DNA of 50,608 nt, from the IMG/VR virus record IMGVR_UViG_3300048597_000651, positions 1 to 50,608 of that record. One strand, given 5' to 3'. How positions within the stretch are numbered: position 1 is the stretch's first letter; each line of letters begins with the position of its first letter. The notes beneath the pieces were generated by a model. The model ran no database searches, was not told where the DNA came from, and saw nothing but the letters and a program-made list of their open reading frames with translations. The translations under genes and the position numbers were made by a program. The stretch comes from a virus. Positions 24,593 to 30,925 of the stretch are shown here, in pieces.

Positions 24593-24904
24593 CTACAGGG
24601 AGGCCATCTCGGCCTCGATGTCAATGCCGTGCTTGCGCAGGACGCGATACAGCTTCGCGTTCTCTTTGCGCCCATCGGCGTTTTCCTTGCGCAGCGACGC
24701 GATCTCATTGCGCAGCTCGTCGCGCTCGGTTTCCCACTCATCTTTCTGCTCGCGCATCTGTTTGTGCAGGCGCGTGACTTCATCTCGTAGCAGGGACATT
24801 TCGTCGCTTCGCGCCTTGTTGCGCGTGGTTATATAGGTGACAAATGCGGTCGCAATGGCAGCGATGAGCGCAGAGACTGCGGTGATGGTTGCAGGGTCAG
24901 GCAT
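24593..24904 (-). CDS. Small membrane-anchored coiled-coil protein, 103 aa
   Basis: One transmembrane helix at about residues 5-27 (ITAVSALIAAIATAFVTYIT) is followed by a long charged coiled coil with heptads (LRDEVTRLHKQMREQKDEWETERDEL). The topology is that of an inner-membrane spanin or holin accessory protein. It overlaps the next upstream holin-like gene by 8 bases, in a lysis cassette. It could alternatively be a tail or superinfection-exclusion factor. Confidence 0.65.
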   Translation of the reverse strand: MPDPATITAVSALIAAIATAFVTYITTRNKARSDEMSLLRDEVTRLHKQMREQKDEWETERDELRNEIASLRKENADGRKENAKLYRVLRKHGIDIEAEMASL

Positions 24905-25199
24905 GATGACGATCTCCCGACAGCATCAGCGCAAACAGCAGCGCGATGATGATCGGTCGCACCACCAGCACCGGCAGCGCAGCGCCACCAATGGCGCCGT
25001 CGCTCATGTCGTCATACAGCGCATAGCTGTACACCAGCATCGTCGCCGTGCTGACAGCAACCACCAGCGCGCTCTTCCATCGCACGCGCTGCTCTGCGAG
25101 CCACACGCAGCGCAGAAGCCAGGCGTGCCGCCCCAGCGCCGCGCCGGCCATCACCACGATGACCAGCGCTGTGATCTCAGAAAGCAGCACCGCATCCAT
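24897..25199 (-). CDS. Holin-like membrane protein, 100 aa
   Basis: Three hydrophobic segments are visible (LLSEITALVIVVMAGAALG, ALVVAVSTATMLVYSYAL, ALPVLVVRPIIIALLFALML) with a charged loop and short charged ends. Size and topology match class I holins. It lies between two other small membrane genes and next to a peptidase, supporting a lysis role. Which of the three membrane genes is the true holin cannot be decided from sequence. Confidence 0.65.
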   Translation of the reverse strand: MDAVLLSEITALVIVVMAGAALGRHAWLLRCVWLAEQRVRWKSALVVAVSTATMLVYSYALYDDMSDGAIGGAALPVLVVRPIIIALLFALMLSGDRHHA

Positions 25200-25204
25200 T
25201 GGCG

Positions 25205-25552
25205 TTAGCCCTGCGCGCCGTCGTCGTTGACACCATCAGCACCGACGGCGTCAGCGCCGACGCGCTTTTGCATCGCGTGATAGGCCTGCGACGTGAGCCA
25301 GCCGGCGATGGCAATCAGCGCCACTTTCACGAACGGCTCAGCAGCCACCAGCCACGCCGCCGGCACGAATGTCAGCACGGCCTGCGACAGCAGCGCCACG
25401 ACAAGCGTCAGACCCAGCACGATCCACGCCTTCGCCTGCGCTTCGAGCGCGTGGAAGCGCGCGCTCTGCTCCAGCAGCCACGACACCACGACCATCGCAA
25501 GGCCGCCGGTCGCAAGCTGTGTGAGCAGTTTGGTTGTCTCCAGTTCCGTCAA
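25205..25552 (-). CDS. Holin candidate, 115 aa (TTG start)
   Basis: The frame is open further upstream, but that part overlaps the peptidase gene. The start is best placed at TTG 25552, six bases after a strong GGAGG. The protein MTELETTKLLTQLATGGLAM... has three hydrophobic segments (GGLAMVVVSWLL, WIVLGLTLVVALLSQAVL, VKVALIAIAGWL) and an acidic tail. This topology fits a phage holin. It follows the C39-like endolysin candidate by 20 bases. Confidence 0.72.
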   Translation of the reverse strand: MTELETTKLLTQLATGGLAMVVVSWLLEQSARFHALEAQAKAWIVLGLTLVVALLSQAVLTFVPAAWLVAAEPFVKVALIAIAGWLTSQAYHAMQKRVGADAVGADGVNDDGAQG

Positions 25553-25572
25553 AATGCACCTCCGAATAAAAA

Positions 25573-26118
25573 CTATTTGTAGTAAATGGCGCGCACAAGC
25601 GCCGCCGAAAGCATCGCGCCATAGCGCGGCACGAGCGTCGTCTGGTCGCCAAACCACGGATCGTTGATGATGATCTGCTCAGCACCCGCCATGCCGAACA
25701 CGCCGACGGCCAGCACAAAATGCTGATCGATCTGGCTGTTGCGCGGATAAGGCACCATGTCCACCTCCAGAATTGCCAGCTTGCCGGCGCGCAAGTGTGC
25801 GACGAGTTGCATGATCTCGGTGCGCGGGAATGGTCGTGTGGGATATGACGCAGTGACACTCGCCAGCGCCGGCGCACCTGGCGCGAATTTCGCTGCGTCG
25901 AATGTGGCTGCGCACGCTTCGCACGCGCTACCGGCCGGCTGGAATCCGCGCGGCTTCATGCGCATGTTCAGCACGTCCGGCGTGAGACCACACAGCATCG
26001 CCATACTCGTGATGAGGCAGCCGTATACACCGATGGTGCTGTTGTTGGAGTTGCCCAGCATCTTCTTTGCCCAGCGCGCGTCGCGCTGTGAGAGAGGCTT
26101 GATGGATGTGTTACACAT
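25573..26118 (-). CDS. C39-like cysteine peptidase, endolysin candidate, 181 aa
   Basis: The start is placed at ATG 26118, behind GGAG, because the upstream gene ends at 26124. The candidate catalytic triad is Cys34 in STIGVYGCLITSM, His133 in SQIDQHFVLAVG and Asp153 in IIINDPWFG, with Gln11 possibly forming the oxyanion hole. This is the C39-type peptidase fold, used in some phages to cut peptidoglycan cross-bridges. Several Cys residues (SACEACAATF) are extra. It neighbours holin-like genes, so an endolysin is most likely. No signal peptide is seen. Confidence 0.72.
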   Translation of the reverse strand: MCNTSIKPLSQRDARWAKKMLGNSNNSTIGVYGCLITSMAMLCGLTPDVLNMRMKPRGFQPAGSACEACAATFDAAKFAPGAPALASVTASYPTRPFPRTEIMQLVAHLRAGKLAILEVDMVPYPRNSQIDQHFVLAVGVFGMAGAEQIIINDPWFGDQTTLVPRYGAMLSAALVRAIYYK

Positions 26119-26123
26119 GGCTC

Positions 26124-27257
26124 TTACGATCTCCATAGTTCGGTGAGCGTGTCGAGATAGTTCTGCACGTAGTAACCGCGCCAGCCGGCATGATTGGACA
26201 GCGTGAACAGCGTTGCGATCAGCAGCGGTGTCGCGCTGGCGCGTTGCTGTGTCATCCACCAATTCGCCCACTCGCGGAATTGATCCTGTGAATACTGCGC
26301 CCACGCGAAACCACCGGCGCCGGCTTCGACGCCATGCTCACCGCTGCAACTCACGACATTCGCGCTGAGGCCGCACTCGCGATACGCCTTCTCGTAGCGC
26401 ATCTCGAACCACTCCGGCTCGATGATGGGCGCGCCTGCCGGCGGGTGATTCAAGAAGCGCCGCCCTTTCGTGTAGAGATGGGAATCGAGCATTACCCAGT
26501 CGGGGTGATCGTTGGCAAACGCGACATAGGTGTCGCGCAACGCCTGCCGGATGTCGTCGCGCGTGAAATCGGGGCAGCCGTGCGAGAACGTACCGATGGC
26601 GCACTTCGCGGCGGGGTTGCGCTGATGGATGATCTCCGCCCATGCGCGGTCGAAGGCGAAATGTTCCTTGATCTCGTCGGGCGTGCCGTATGCGTAGGTG
26701 TCCGATTCGTTTGCACCGGTAAAGATCAGGTTGGGCGGCGCACCGCGCAAGCCCAGCAGGTCGGCCATCTGCGTCGGCGCGAGCTTCACGTTGTGATATT
26801 CGCGCACCATCACCCACCCGTCTGGATAGGCCCGCGCCAGGTTATAGGCCGCGAGCTGGTTGTTCATGATGAGCGCAGCGCGACAGCCGCGCCCGAACGC
26901 ATCCTCTGCGAGTTCGGCGCTTTGCAGCACGTTCACGCCGAGCTGGTATTTCGGGTGAACGGGGATGCGCGCCGGCTGCGGCGATGGCACAGGCTGGGGA
27001 ATAGGGGTGAGGACTGGCGTGAGATACAACTCGCTGCCGGCGCGCTCGCGCAGGTAGCACGCGCCCGAGTCGGTCGCAAGCGCGCTGGGTGCCAGCGCCA
27101 CACCGCCGGCCACCAGCGGCACGGTTGCCCACTCGCCAGCGATGCGCGCCACGTCGATGGTTGCGCCCTCTGGCGCGATGCCGAGAATGGGCGCATCCGC
27201 GCGGGGGTTGAAGCGCGCCCTCAGTCCACTTTTTGCGACTACTCGATATTTCGCCAT
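26124..27257 (-). CDS. SH3-domain protein with TIM-barrel hydrolase-like C-terminus, 377 aa
   Basis: Start taken at ATG 27257 (MAKYRVVAKSGLRARFNPRA). Residues 1-85 form a bacterial SH3-like wall-binding domain, then a Pro-rich linker (TPIPQPVPSPQPARIPV). The rest has the layout of a TIM-barrel glycoside hydrolase: QLGVNVLQSAE, FTGANESDTY, CAIGTFSHGCPDF, VMLDSHLYTKG, and CSGEHGVEAGAGG with a late Glu as candidate catalytic residue. It may cut peptidoglycan sugars and work with the C39 peptidase, or may be a tail-associated wall hydrolase. It is the first gene of the late leftward row. Confidence 0.7.
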   Translation of the reverse strand: MAKYRVVAKSGLRARFNPRADAPILGIAPEGATIDVARIAGEWATVPLVAGGVALAPSALATDSGACYLRERAGSELYLTPVLTPIPQPVPSPQPARIPVHPKYQLGVNVLQSAELAEDAFGRGCRAALIMNNQLAAYNLARAYPDGWVMVREYHNVKLAPTQMADLLGLRGAPPNLIFTGANESDTYAYGTPDEIKEHFAFDRAWAEIIHQRNPAAKCAIGTFSHGCPDFTRDDIRQALRDTYVAFANDHPDWVMLDSHLYTKGRRFLNHPPAGAPIIEPEWFEMRYEKAYRECGLSANVVSCSGEHGVEAGAGGFAWAQYSQDQFREWANWWMTQQRASATPLLIATLFTLSNHAGWRGYYVQNYLDTLTELWRS

Positions 27258-27270
27258 GTGAGAAACAGGG

Positions 27271-27316
27271 AAAAGCAAAAGCGGCGGCAACCTATCGTTG
27301 GATAGATTGCCGCCGC
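27271..27316 (-). terminator. Strong terminator for leftward transcription
   Basis: GCGGCGGCAA (27281-27290) pairs perfectly with TTGCCGCCGC (27307-27316), extended inward by TATC/GATA around a GTTG loop. Leftward of it, the minus strand reads TTTTGCTTTTCCC. It ends the small gene 27396-27644 and lies only 13 bases upstream of the SH3/TIM-barrel start, so late transcripts must either start in this gap or read through. Confidence 0.75.
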
Positions 27317-27395
27317 AATACTGCGACCGGCTATTGAGTTGATTGGATTATATGCCCGATCAGTCGCCCGATCAGTCGTGCTATCCGTCGCCCAA

Positions 27396-27644
27396 TCAAT
27401 CGCCCATGCTGCCGGCGCCAATCTCCGCCGTCATCGTCTCTGCGCCGGCACGCGGCGCGCGCCGAACGCGGCACCATTCGTGATTGATGTAGACGCCGCG
27501 CCGTTCAAACTTGCGGACGCCGGCAAGTAGATTGCGCACCAGCTCGCGCTCTTCCGGCGTCCTGGGCGTGGTGTCGGGGTCGAGCGCGCTCTGTGGCATG
27601 TTCTGCGGCTTGATCTGCGGTGTGCGCTGCGGTGTTTTCGGCAT
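27396..27644 (-). CDS. Small uncharacterised basic protein, 82 aa
   Basis: The N-terminal 25 residues are Pro/Gln/Thr-rich and probably disordered. The C-terminal half (ERELVRNLLAGVRKFERRGVYINHEWCRVRRAP) looks like a genuine folded basic domain, perhaps nucleic-acid binding. The terminator just downstream supports transcription. No clear ribosome binding site precedes the ATG. Function unknown. Confidence 0.45.
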   Translation of the reverse strand: MPKTPQRTPQIKPQNMPQSALDPDTTPRTPEERELVRNLLAGVRKFERRGVYINHEWCRVRRAPRAGAETMTAEIGAGSMGD

Positions 27645-27732
27645 TGCTGCGATATGGGCTATTGCATGAGTATCACGATGTGCCGACAGAAACGGGTTTG
27701 TCTAGCGTGCCGTGATGTGGGCTTGATGTGCC

Positions 27733-27761
27733 GGTGAATGCCGTCTGTCTCGGCATTCACC
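27733..27761. other. Perfect 11-bp hairpin in the 27645-27937 gap
   Basis: GGTGAATGCCG pairs with CGGCATTCACC around a 7-base loop. No T-run follows on either strand, so it is not a standard terminator. The surrounding gap (about 290 bases) holds no gene that I can support, only this hairpin and the promoter at 27885. Confidence 0.5.
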
Positions 27762-27884
27762 TTGGAGAGGGATGGATAAACCCGCCGCTCTGATTGTCTG
27801 CGCAGAACGATTGTTCTGCATGCGCTTTGAATAGTGTGCCGGCGGCAAATCATTGGATGATTCAAAACTCACCCCCTTCACCTC

Positions 27885-27913
27885 TTGACATACTGTATAT
27901 ACGTATATACAAT
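27885..27913 (+). promoter_or_regulatory. Strong promoter with palindromic operator GTATATACGTATATAC
   Basis: A near-consensus sigma-70 promoter reads TTGACA (27885-27890), 17 bases, TACAAT (27908-27913). Between and overlapping the two boxes lies the perfect 16-bp palindrome GTATATACGTATATAC (27895-27910), itself two copies of the self-complementary GTATATAC. A repressor bound there would block RNA polymerase directly. Transcription should begin at about 27920, 18 bases before the ATG of the next gene. Confidence 0.8.
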
Positions 27914-27937
27914 GAGTGCAATCAGGGAGAGATGGAA

Positions 27938-28624
27938 ATGACAACCACACAAACAGAATTCAATTGGGAGACCGCCGAACAGATGTCCGAACGCCTGAAT
28001 ATCTACGACAATGGTTTTTCGCGCTGGCTCGAAAATGCACAGTGCCGCGCGTGGATGCGCGATTGGGAAACCAGCAACCTGCCGGCGGTGGGCATGACCG
28101 ATGCCGAGATCGTCGCCCTATGGAACGCTGAGAGAGCGGCGCAGAAAAACATCACCGAAATAGAGTTGACCGCCACCACCCTACTGCTCCAGTCGCTGGA
28201 GAAACAGGACATCCTCAACCCCTACGTGCGTGAATGGGTGGAGGGGCTATGTTCCGCCGCTACCTACACCGTGTATGCGCCGGCAGGCACTCACACCAAC
28301 ACGGCCAGCTACGACCACACTCAGTGGTCGATGGATTTCAAGGCAGAGGTTGAACGGCAGTGGGGTTCCGACAGTTCGATGAACGACAAAACGCGAACCA
28401 ATTACCGGTATTCATTTGAGATCATGAATGATGCTGCAATCAATCTCGGTATCGAGTTGGCGGCGTATCGCCGCGATGCACGCAAGGGTGGCGAACACAC
28501 TGACCGCATCGACAACATGAGCCAAATCAGCATCACCACGTCGCTGGCTGCGAAAATCGGCGAATTCGTCCACTCGCTGAGGCGATCACTTTTCTATCGC
28601 TACATTGACCAGACATTCAATTAA
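27938..28624 (+). CDS. Uncharacterised protein under operator control, 228 aa
   Basis: I choose ATG 27938 because GGGAG lies 8 bases upstream; an ATG at 27932 would be too close. The protein is soluble and helical (TTTQTEFNWETAEQMSERLNIYD, then WMRDWETSNLPAVGMTDAEI, and a C-terminal RSLFYRYIDQTFN). I do not recognise the family and see no catalytic motif. Base composition is less GC-rich than its neighbours. It is the only gene directly behind the strong palindrome-controlled promoter, so it might be repressed in the lysogen or regulate itself. Confidence 0.7.
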   Translation: MTTTQTEFNWETAEQMSERLNIYDNGFSRWLENAQCRAWMRDWETSNLPAVGMTDAEIVALWNAERAAQKNITEIELTATTLLLQSLEKQDILNPYVREWVEGLCSAATYTVYAPAGTHTNTASYDHTQWSMDFKAEVERQWGSDSSMNDKTRTNYRYSFEIMNDAAINLGIELAAYRRDARKGGEHTDRIDNMSQISITTSLAAKIGEFVHSLRRSLFYRYIDQTFN

Positions 28625-28631
28625 GGCTATA

Positions 28632-28651
28632 GGGGGGCATTATCGCCCCCC
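28632..28651. other. GGGGGGC hairpin between genes
   Basis: GGGGGGC (28632-28638) pairs with GCCCCCC (28645-28651) around ATTATC, eight bases after the stop of the first gene of this operon. No T-run follows. It may separate expression of the first gene from the smaller ones downstream. Confidence 0.5.
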
Positions 28652-28665
28652 AATGAGCAACAAAC

Positions 28666-28851
28666 ATGAACACTCTAAACGAAATCCAGAGCGCGCGCGC
28701 AGAATGCCTGCGCTCGTTCCACGAGTGGCAGGCGTATCAGGACGATGGGCAAACAGACACACCTGGGGCAGTCCGTGCGTGGGAACGTTATCAGAATGCG
28801 TGTGCAGAATACGCGCGCCTGACAGGACTGGAGTTCAAACCGCCGCTATGA
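28666..28851 (+). CDS. Small helical protein, 61 aa
   Basis: MNTLNEIQSARAECLRSFHE... is helical and ends in LTGLEFKPPL. It is coupled to the following gene through ATGA. Not recognised; small helical proteins of this type are common in phage early operons. Confidence 0.5.
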   Translation: MNTLNEIQSARAECLRSFHEWQAYQDDGQTDTPGAVRAWERYQNACAEYARLTGLEFKPPL

Positions 28852-29063
28852 AACGCGAAGCCTTCGACGAAGACCTTCTGACGCTCATCGAGACTGGCCG
28901 CGTGGTAGCCATCCTGCGCGGCCAGCGCGTCACCCTCACCACCCCCGAAGCGATCAGGCCGCACATGCACGTGCTCAGCGTGCAAGAGGCGGCAAAGCGC
29001 CTCAATCTGCATCACCGGCCCCGCACACTGCTACAACGGTTGTGGGACTGGATTAGAGACTAA
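28848..29063 (+). CDS. Small protein, 71 aa
   Basis: Begins at the ATG overlapping the previous stop. The first half (EAFDEDLLTLIETGRVVAIL) and VTLTTPEAIRPHMHVLSVQEAAKRLN suggest a compact mixed fold with a helix-turn-helix-like stretch VQEAAKRLNLHHRPRTLLQR. It may bind DNA, but the evidence is weak. Confidence 0.5.
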   Translation: MKREAFDEDLLTLIETGRVVAILRGQRVTLTTPEAIRPHMHVLSVQEAAKRLNLHHRPRTLLQRLWDWIRD

Positions 29064-29068
29064 CAAAC

Positions 29069-29401
29069 ATGAAAACCGCACTACAAATCATCATCAGCAA
29101 ATCGCCCGCCGCCGCCAGCGACGCGGCAGACTGCCTCAAGGCGATCAGGGTGAAATCGCCGGCAGTTCAATCGAGATACGAAAACGTGGTTCGGGTTGCG
29201 TTCGGCGATCCGCAGGCCGAATTCACCACGGATGAGCGCGCCATCATTGCCGGCTATTTGACCGGCGATGATGAGGACACCGGCACAAAGCCACACTCAA
29301 TCCGATTGAGCGATGAGGACTGGCTGCGTGCAATCGAGATCGGCAACGGCAGCGCGACCGCCGGCATTCGCATGGCGTTGCACGCATACACCGGCGGGTA
29401 G
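29069..29401 (+). CDS. Putative small regulator, 110 aa
   Basis: The C-terminal part, PHSIRLSDEDWLRAIEIGNG followed by SATAGIRMAL, has the spacing of a ribbon-helix-helix or related phage regulator (a strand, then two helices with GNGSATAGI). The N-terminal 60 residues are helical. It sits in the palindrome-controlled operon and could be its repressor, although that is not shown by the sequence. Confidence 0.55.
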   Translation: MKTALQIIISKSPAAASDAADCLKAIRVKSPAVQSRYENVVRVAFGDPQAEFTTDERAIIAGYLTGDDEDTGTKPHSIRLSDEDWLRAIEIGNGSATAGIRMALHAYTGG

Positions 29402-29407
29402 CCTCGC

Positions 29408-30202
29408 ATGATCGCCAAAACTGCGCCCGTCGGCATCTGCGACCACTGCGCCGGCCCCATCCACCCCGACGAGTGGTTCACGCGCCGCGGCCCGCGCCGC
29501 TACTGCTGCATTGACTGCCGCAACACAGCGAACAGCCGCAACGGCAACCCCGTGCGCACGGCCAAGCTGCGTGAAAGCGTGGCCGCCGGCGCATGGCACA
29601 ACCCGCGCGAGCGCATGACGCCGGAGCAGATCAGCGCGGTGCAGTCGCACGCATCCCGTGCAGGCCGGCTGCGCGAAGTGCGTGAGGGGCGCTGGCGCAA
29701 CCCTGCCCTGGACGCCGCCGCGCGGGAGAAACTCAGCCGGCCACGCAAACACGCCGGCGCACTCCACATCGCCATCGAGCGCATCCGTGCCGGCGCGCAT
29801 GTCGCCGATCTGACCATCGACGAGCAGGCCGCCTATCGCGCCCACGCGCACGCGCTGCGCGAGCGTTACAAGCGCGATGAGGCGTTCATCCAATCGTTGC
29901 GCAGCCGGCGCGACATCGCCGACCTGCGCGTGTCGAAGGACGTGTTCGCCATCCGGCTCGACCTGTGGCCGGCTGGCGTGACACATGCCCTGCCGAGCTA
30001 CGATCCTGACGCGCGCCAGATCGTGATCCTGCCCGTGCCGGCGCAGCGATTGCCCCTGCAAGGGACGTATCGCGTGTCGCAGAATGGCCGGCGCATGGCC
30101 GTGCTGGCGAGCCGGCTGCTGAAGCGATTCGAGATTGCTGCCGGCGAGTGGCAGCTCGTCGCTCATGGCGCCGGCGGGCAGATGGTGTTCGAGAGGGCGT
30201 GA
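29408..30202 (+). CDS. Zinc-finger protein, 264 aa
   Basis: The N-terminus has a zinc-ribbon-like Cys set (GICDHCAGPIHPDEWFTRRG and then YCCIDCRNTANS), followed by basic Arg-rich helices (MTPEQISAVQSHASRAGRLR). The C-terminal half is beta-rich (FAIRLDLWPAGVTHALPSYD). This looks like a DNA- or RNA-binding protein, but the family is unknown to me. It is the last gene before the bidirectional terminator. Confidence 0.6.
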   Translation: MIAKTAPVGICDHCAGPIHPDEWFTRRGPRRYCCIDCRNTANSRNGNPVRTAKLRESVAAGAWHNPRERMTPEQISAVQSHASRAGRLREVREGRWRNPALDAAAREKLSRPRKHAGALHIAIERIRAGAHVADLTIDEQAAYRAHAHALRERYKRDEAFIQSLRSRRDIADLRVSKDVFAIRLDLWPAGVTHALPSYDPDARQIVILPVPAQRLPLQGTYRVSQNGRRMAVLASRLLKRFEIAAGEWQLVAHGAGGQMVFERA

Positions 30203-30237
30203 TGCGGCGCGCGATGGAGAGTGACGCCCTACCCTAG

Positions 30238-30277
30238 ACGAAACAAGCCCAGACCGGTTGGTCTGGGCTTGTTTCGT
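30238..30277. terminator. Bidirectional terminator, perfect 18-bp stem
   Basis: ACGAAACAAGCCCAGACC (30238-30255) pairs perfectly with 30260-30277 around GGTT. The arms are AT-rich outside, so T-rich ends appear in both directions (TTTCGTTTG rightwards, TTTCGTCTA leftwards). It separates the plus-strand operon ending at 30202 from the minus-strand operon ending at 30298. Confidence 0.85.
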
Positions 30278-30297
30278 TTGACCTCAAATGCGACTCG

Positions 30298-30540
30298 TCA
30301 CCCACCGACATCTTCCGGCTGTGGCAGTGCCACGAAGCGCGGCTTGCCTGCATCGTTCCACGTCACGCCGGCGCCACTGATCGTAATCACCAGCGCGCCG
30401 GCTTCCTCACTCACGGTCACGTCCGCGACGCGCGCAACGTCGCGCCACAGAATGTCACGAATCACGCTCAGCGCCATGTCGAGACTGACGTTTTTGCTGG
30501 GCGGCACGTTTGCGCCTGGACTGAGTTTCACGGTTTGCAT
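30298..30540 (-). CDS. Small uncharacterised protein, 80 aa
   Basis: Start taken at ATG 30540 (MQTVKLSPGANVPPSKNVSL). The core SLDMALSVIRDILWRDVARVADVTV is a helix then strand. It ends with PRFVALPQPEDVGG; the FVALP coding repeat also occurs in the upstream gene. It overlaps the upstream gene by 86 bases in a different frame. Function unknown. Confidence 0.5.
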   Translation of the reverse strand: MQTVKLSPGANVPPSKNVSLDMALSVIRDILWRDVARVADVTVSEEAGALVITISGAGVTWNDAGKPRFVALPQPEDVGG

Positions 30541-30856
30541 AATATTCTTCCCTCCTGTTTTCATCCGGCAAGTCCTCAAACTTGCCACCGCCGCCGGCGT
30601 ATGTTTCGCGCAGGTCGCCACTGCCACGACGCAGAATATACCGCTTGCCACGATCCATGACCTCGATGCGCCAGGCAGCCTCATCATCATCGTCTTTTGC
30701 GTTGCCACGAACGCTGCCACGAGACGGATTTTGCGTTTGTGGCAACATCAACGATTCACTGGTTTTTTCCCTGCGTGGCAGTGCCACGAACTCGCTTCGT
30801 GGCACTGCCACAGACTGCGCCGGCAACGCCGGTGGCAGCGACTCAAACGAATCGCT
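30319..30856. repeat. Cluster of TGCCACGA repeats and GTGGCA inverted repeats
   Basis: The octamer TGCCACGA occurs six times between about 30326 and 30790, together with inverted copies TCGTGGCA. One pair, GTGGCAGTGCCACGAA and its mirror around CTCGC near 30776-30812, forms a 16-bp inverted repeat; another 10-bp hairpin GTGGCAGCGA lies near 30833. On the minus strand the octamer encodes F-V-A within FVALP. The same DNA motif appears in two different reading frames and in spacers. Confidence 0.6.
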
Positions 30857-30925
30857 GCCACCGCCATTCACCACTGCCGGCGCTACGGTTTTGGGATGGA
30901 CTCCAAATCCTGTGGCACCGGCCAA
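30455..30925 (-). CDS. Uncharacterised protein with WRIEVMDRGKRYILRR domain, 156 aa
   Basis: The N-terminal half is Pro/Ser-rich and low complexity. The central segment AAWRIEVMDRGKRYILRRGS and then GGGGKFEDLPDENRREEYYANR resembles a small beta domain seen in other phage proteins. The C-terminus is very basic (RRKRAAQQKRQSRHGAERDS). Both ends overlap neighbouring genes, so the exact start is uncertain. Possibly a nucleic-acid-binding protein. Confidence 0.5.
   Translation of the reverse strand: MAGATGFGVHPKTVAPAVVNGGGSDSFESLPPALPAQSVAVPRSEFVALPRREKTSESLMLPQTQNPSRGSVRGNAKDDDDEAAWRIEVMDRGKRYILRRGSGDLRETYAGGGGKFEDLPDENRREEYYANRETQSRRKRAAQQKRQSRHGAERDS

Noticed and set aside
25553-25657. Upstream extension of the 25205-25552 holin candidate
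   Set aside because: It overlaps the C39-like peptidase end and contains charged, non-membrane residues. TTG 25552 has a strong GGAGG at correct spacing.
27659-27950. Short minus-strand frames in the 27.7-27.95 kb gap
   Set aside because: No ribosome site, they overlap the promoter and hairpin, and the peptides are not protein-like.
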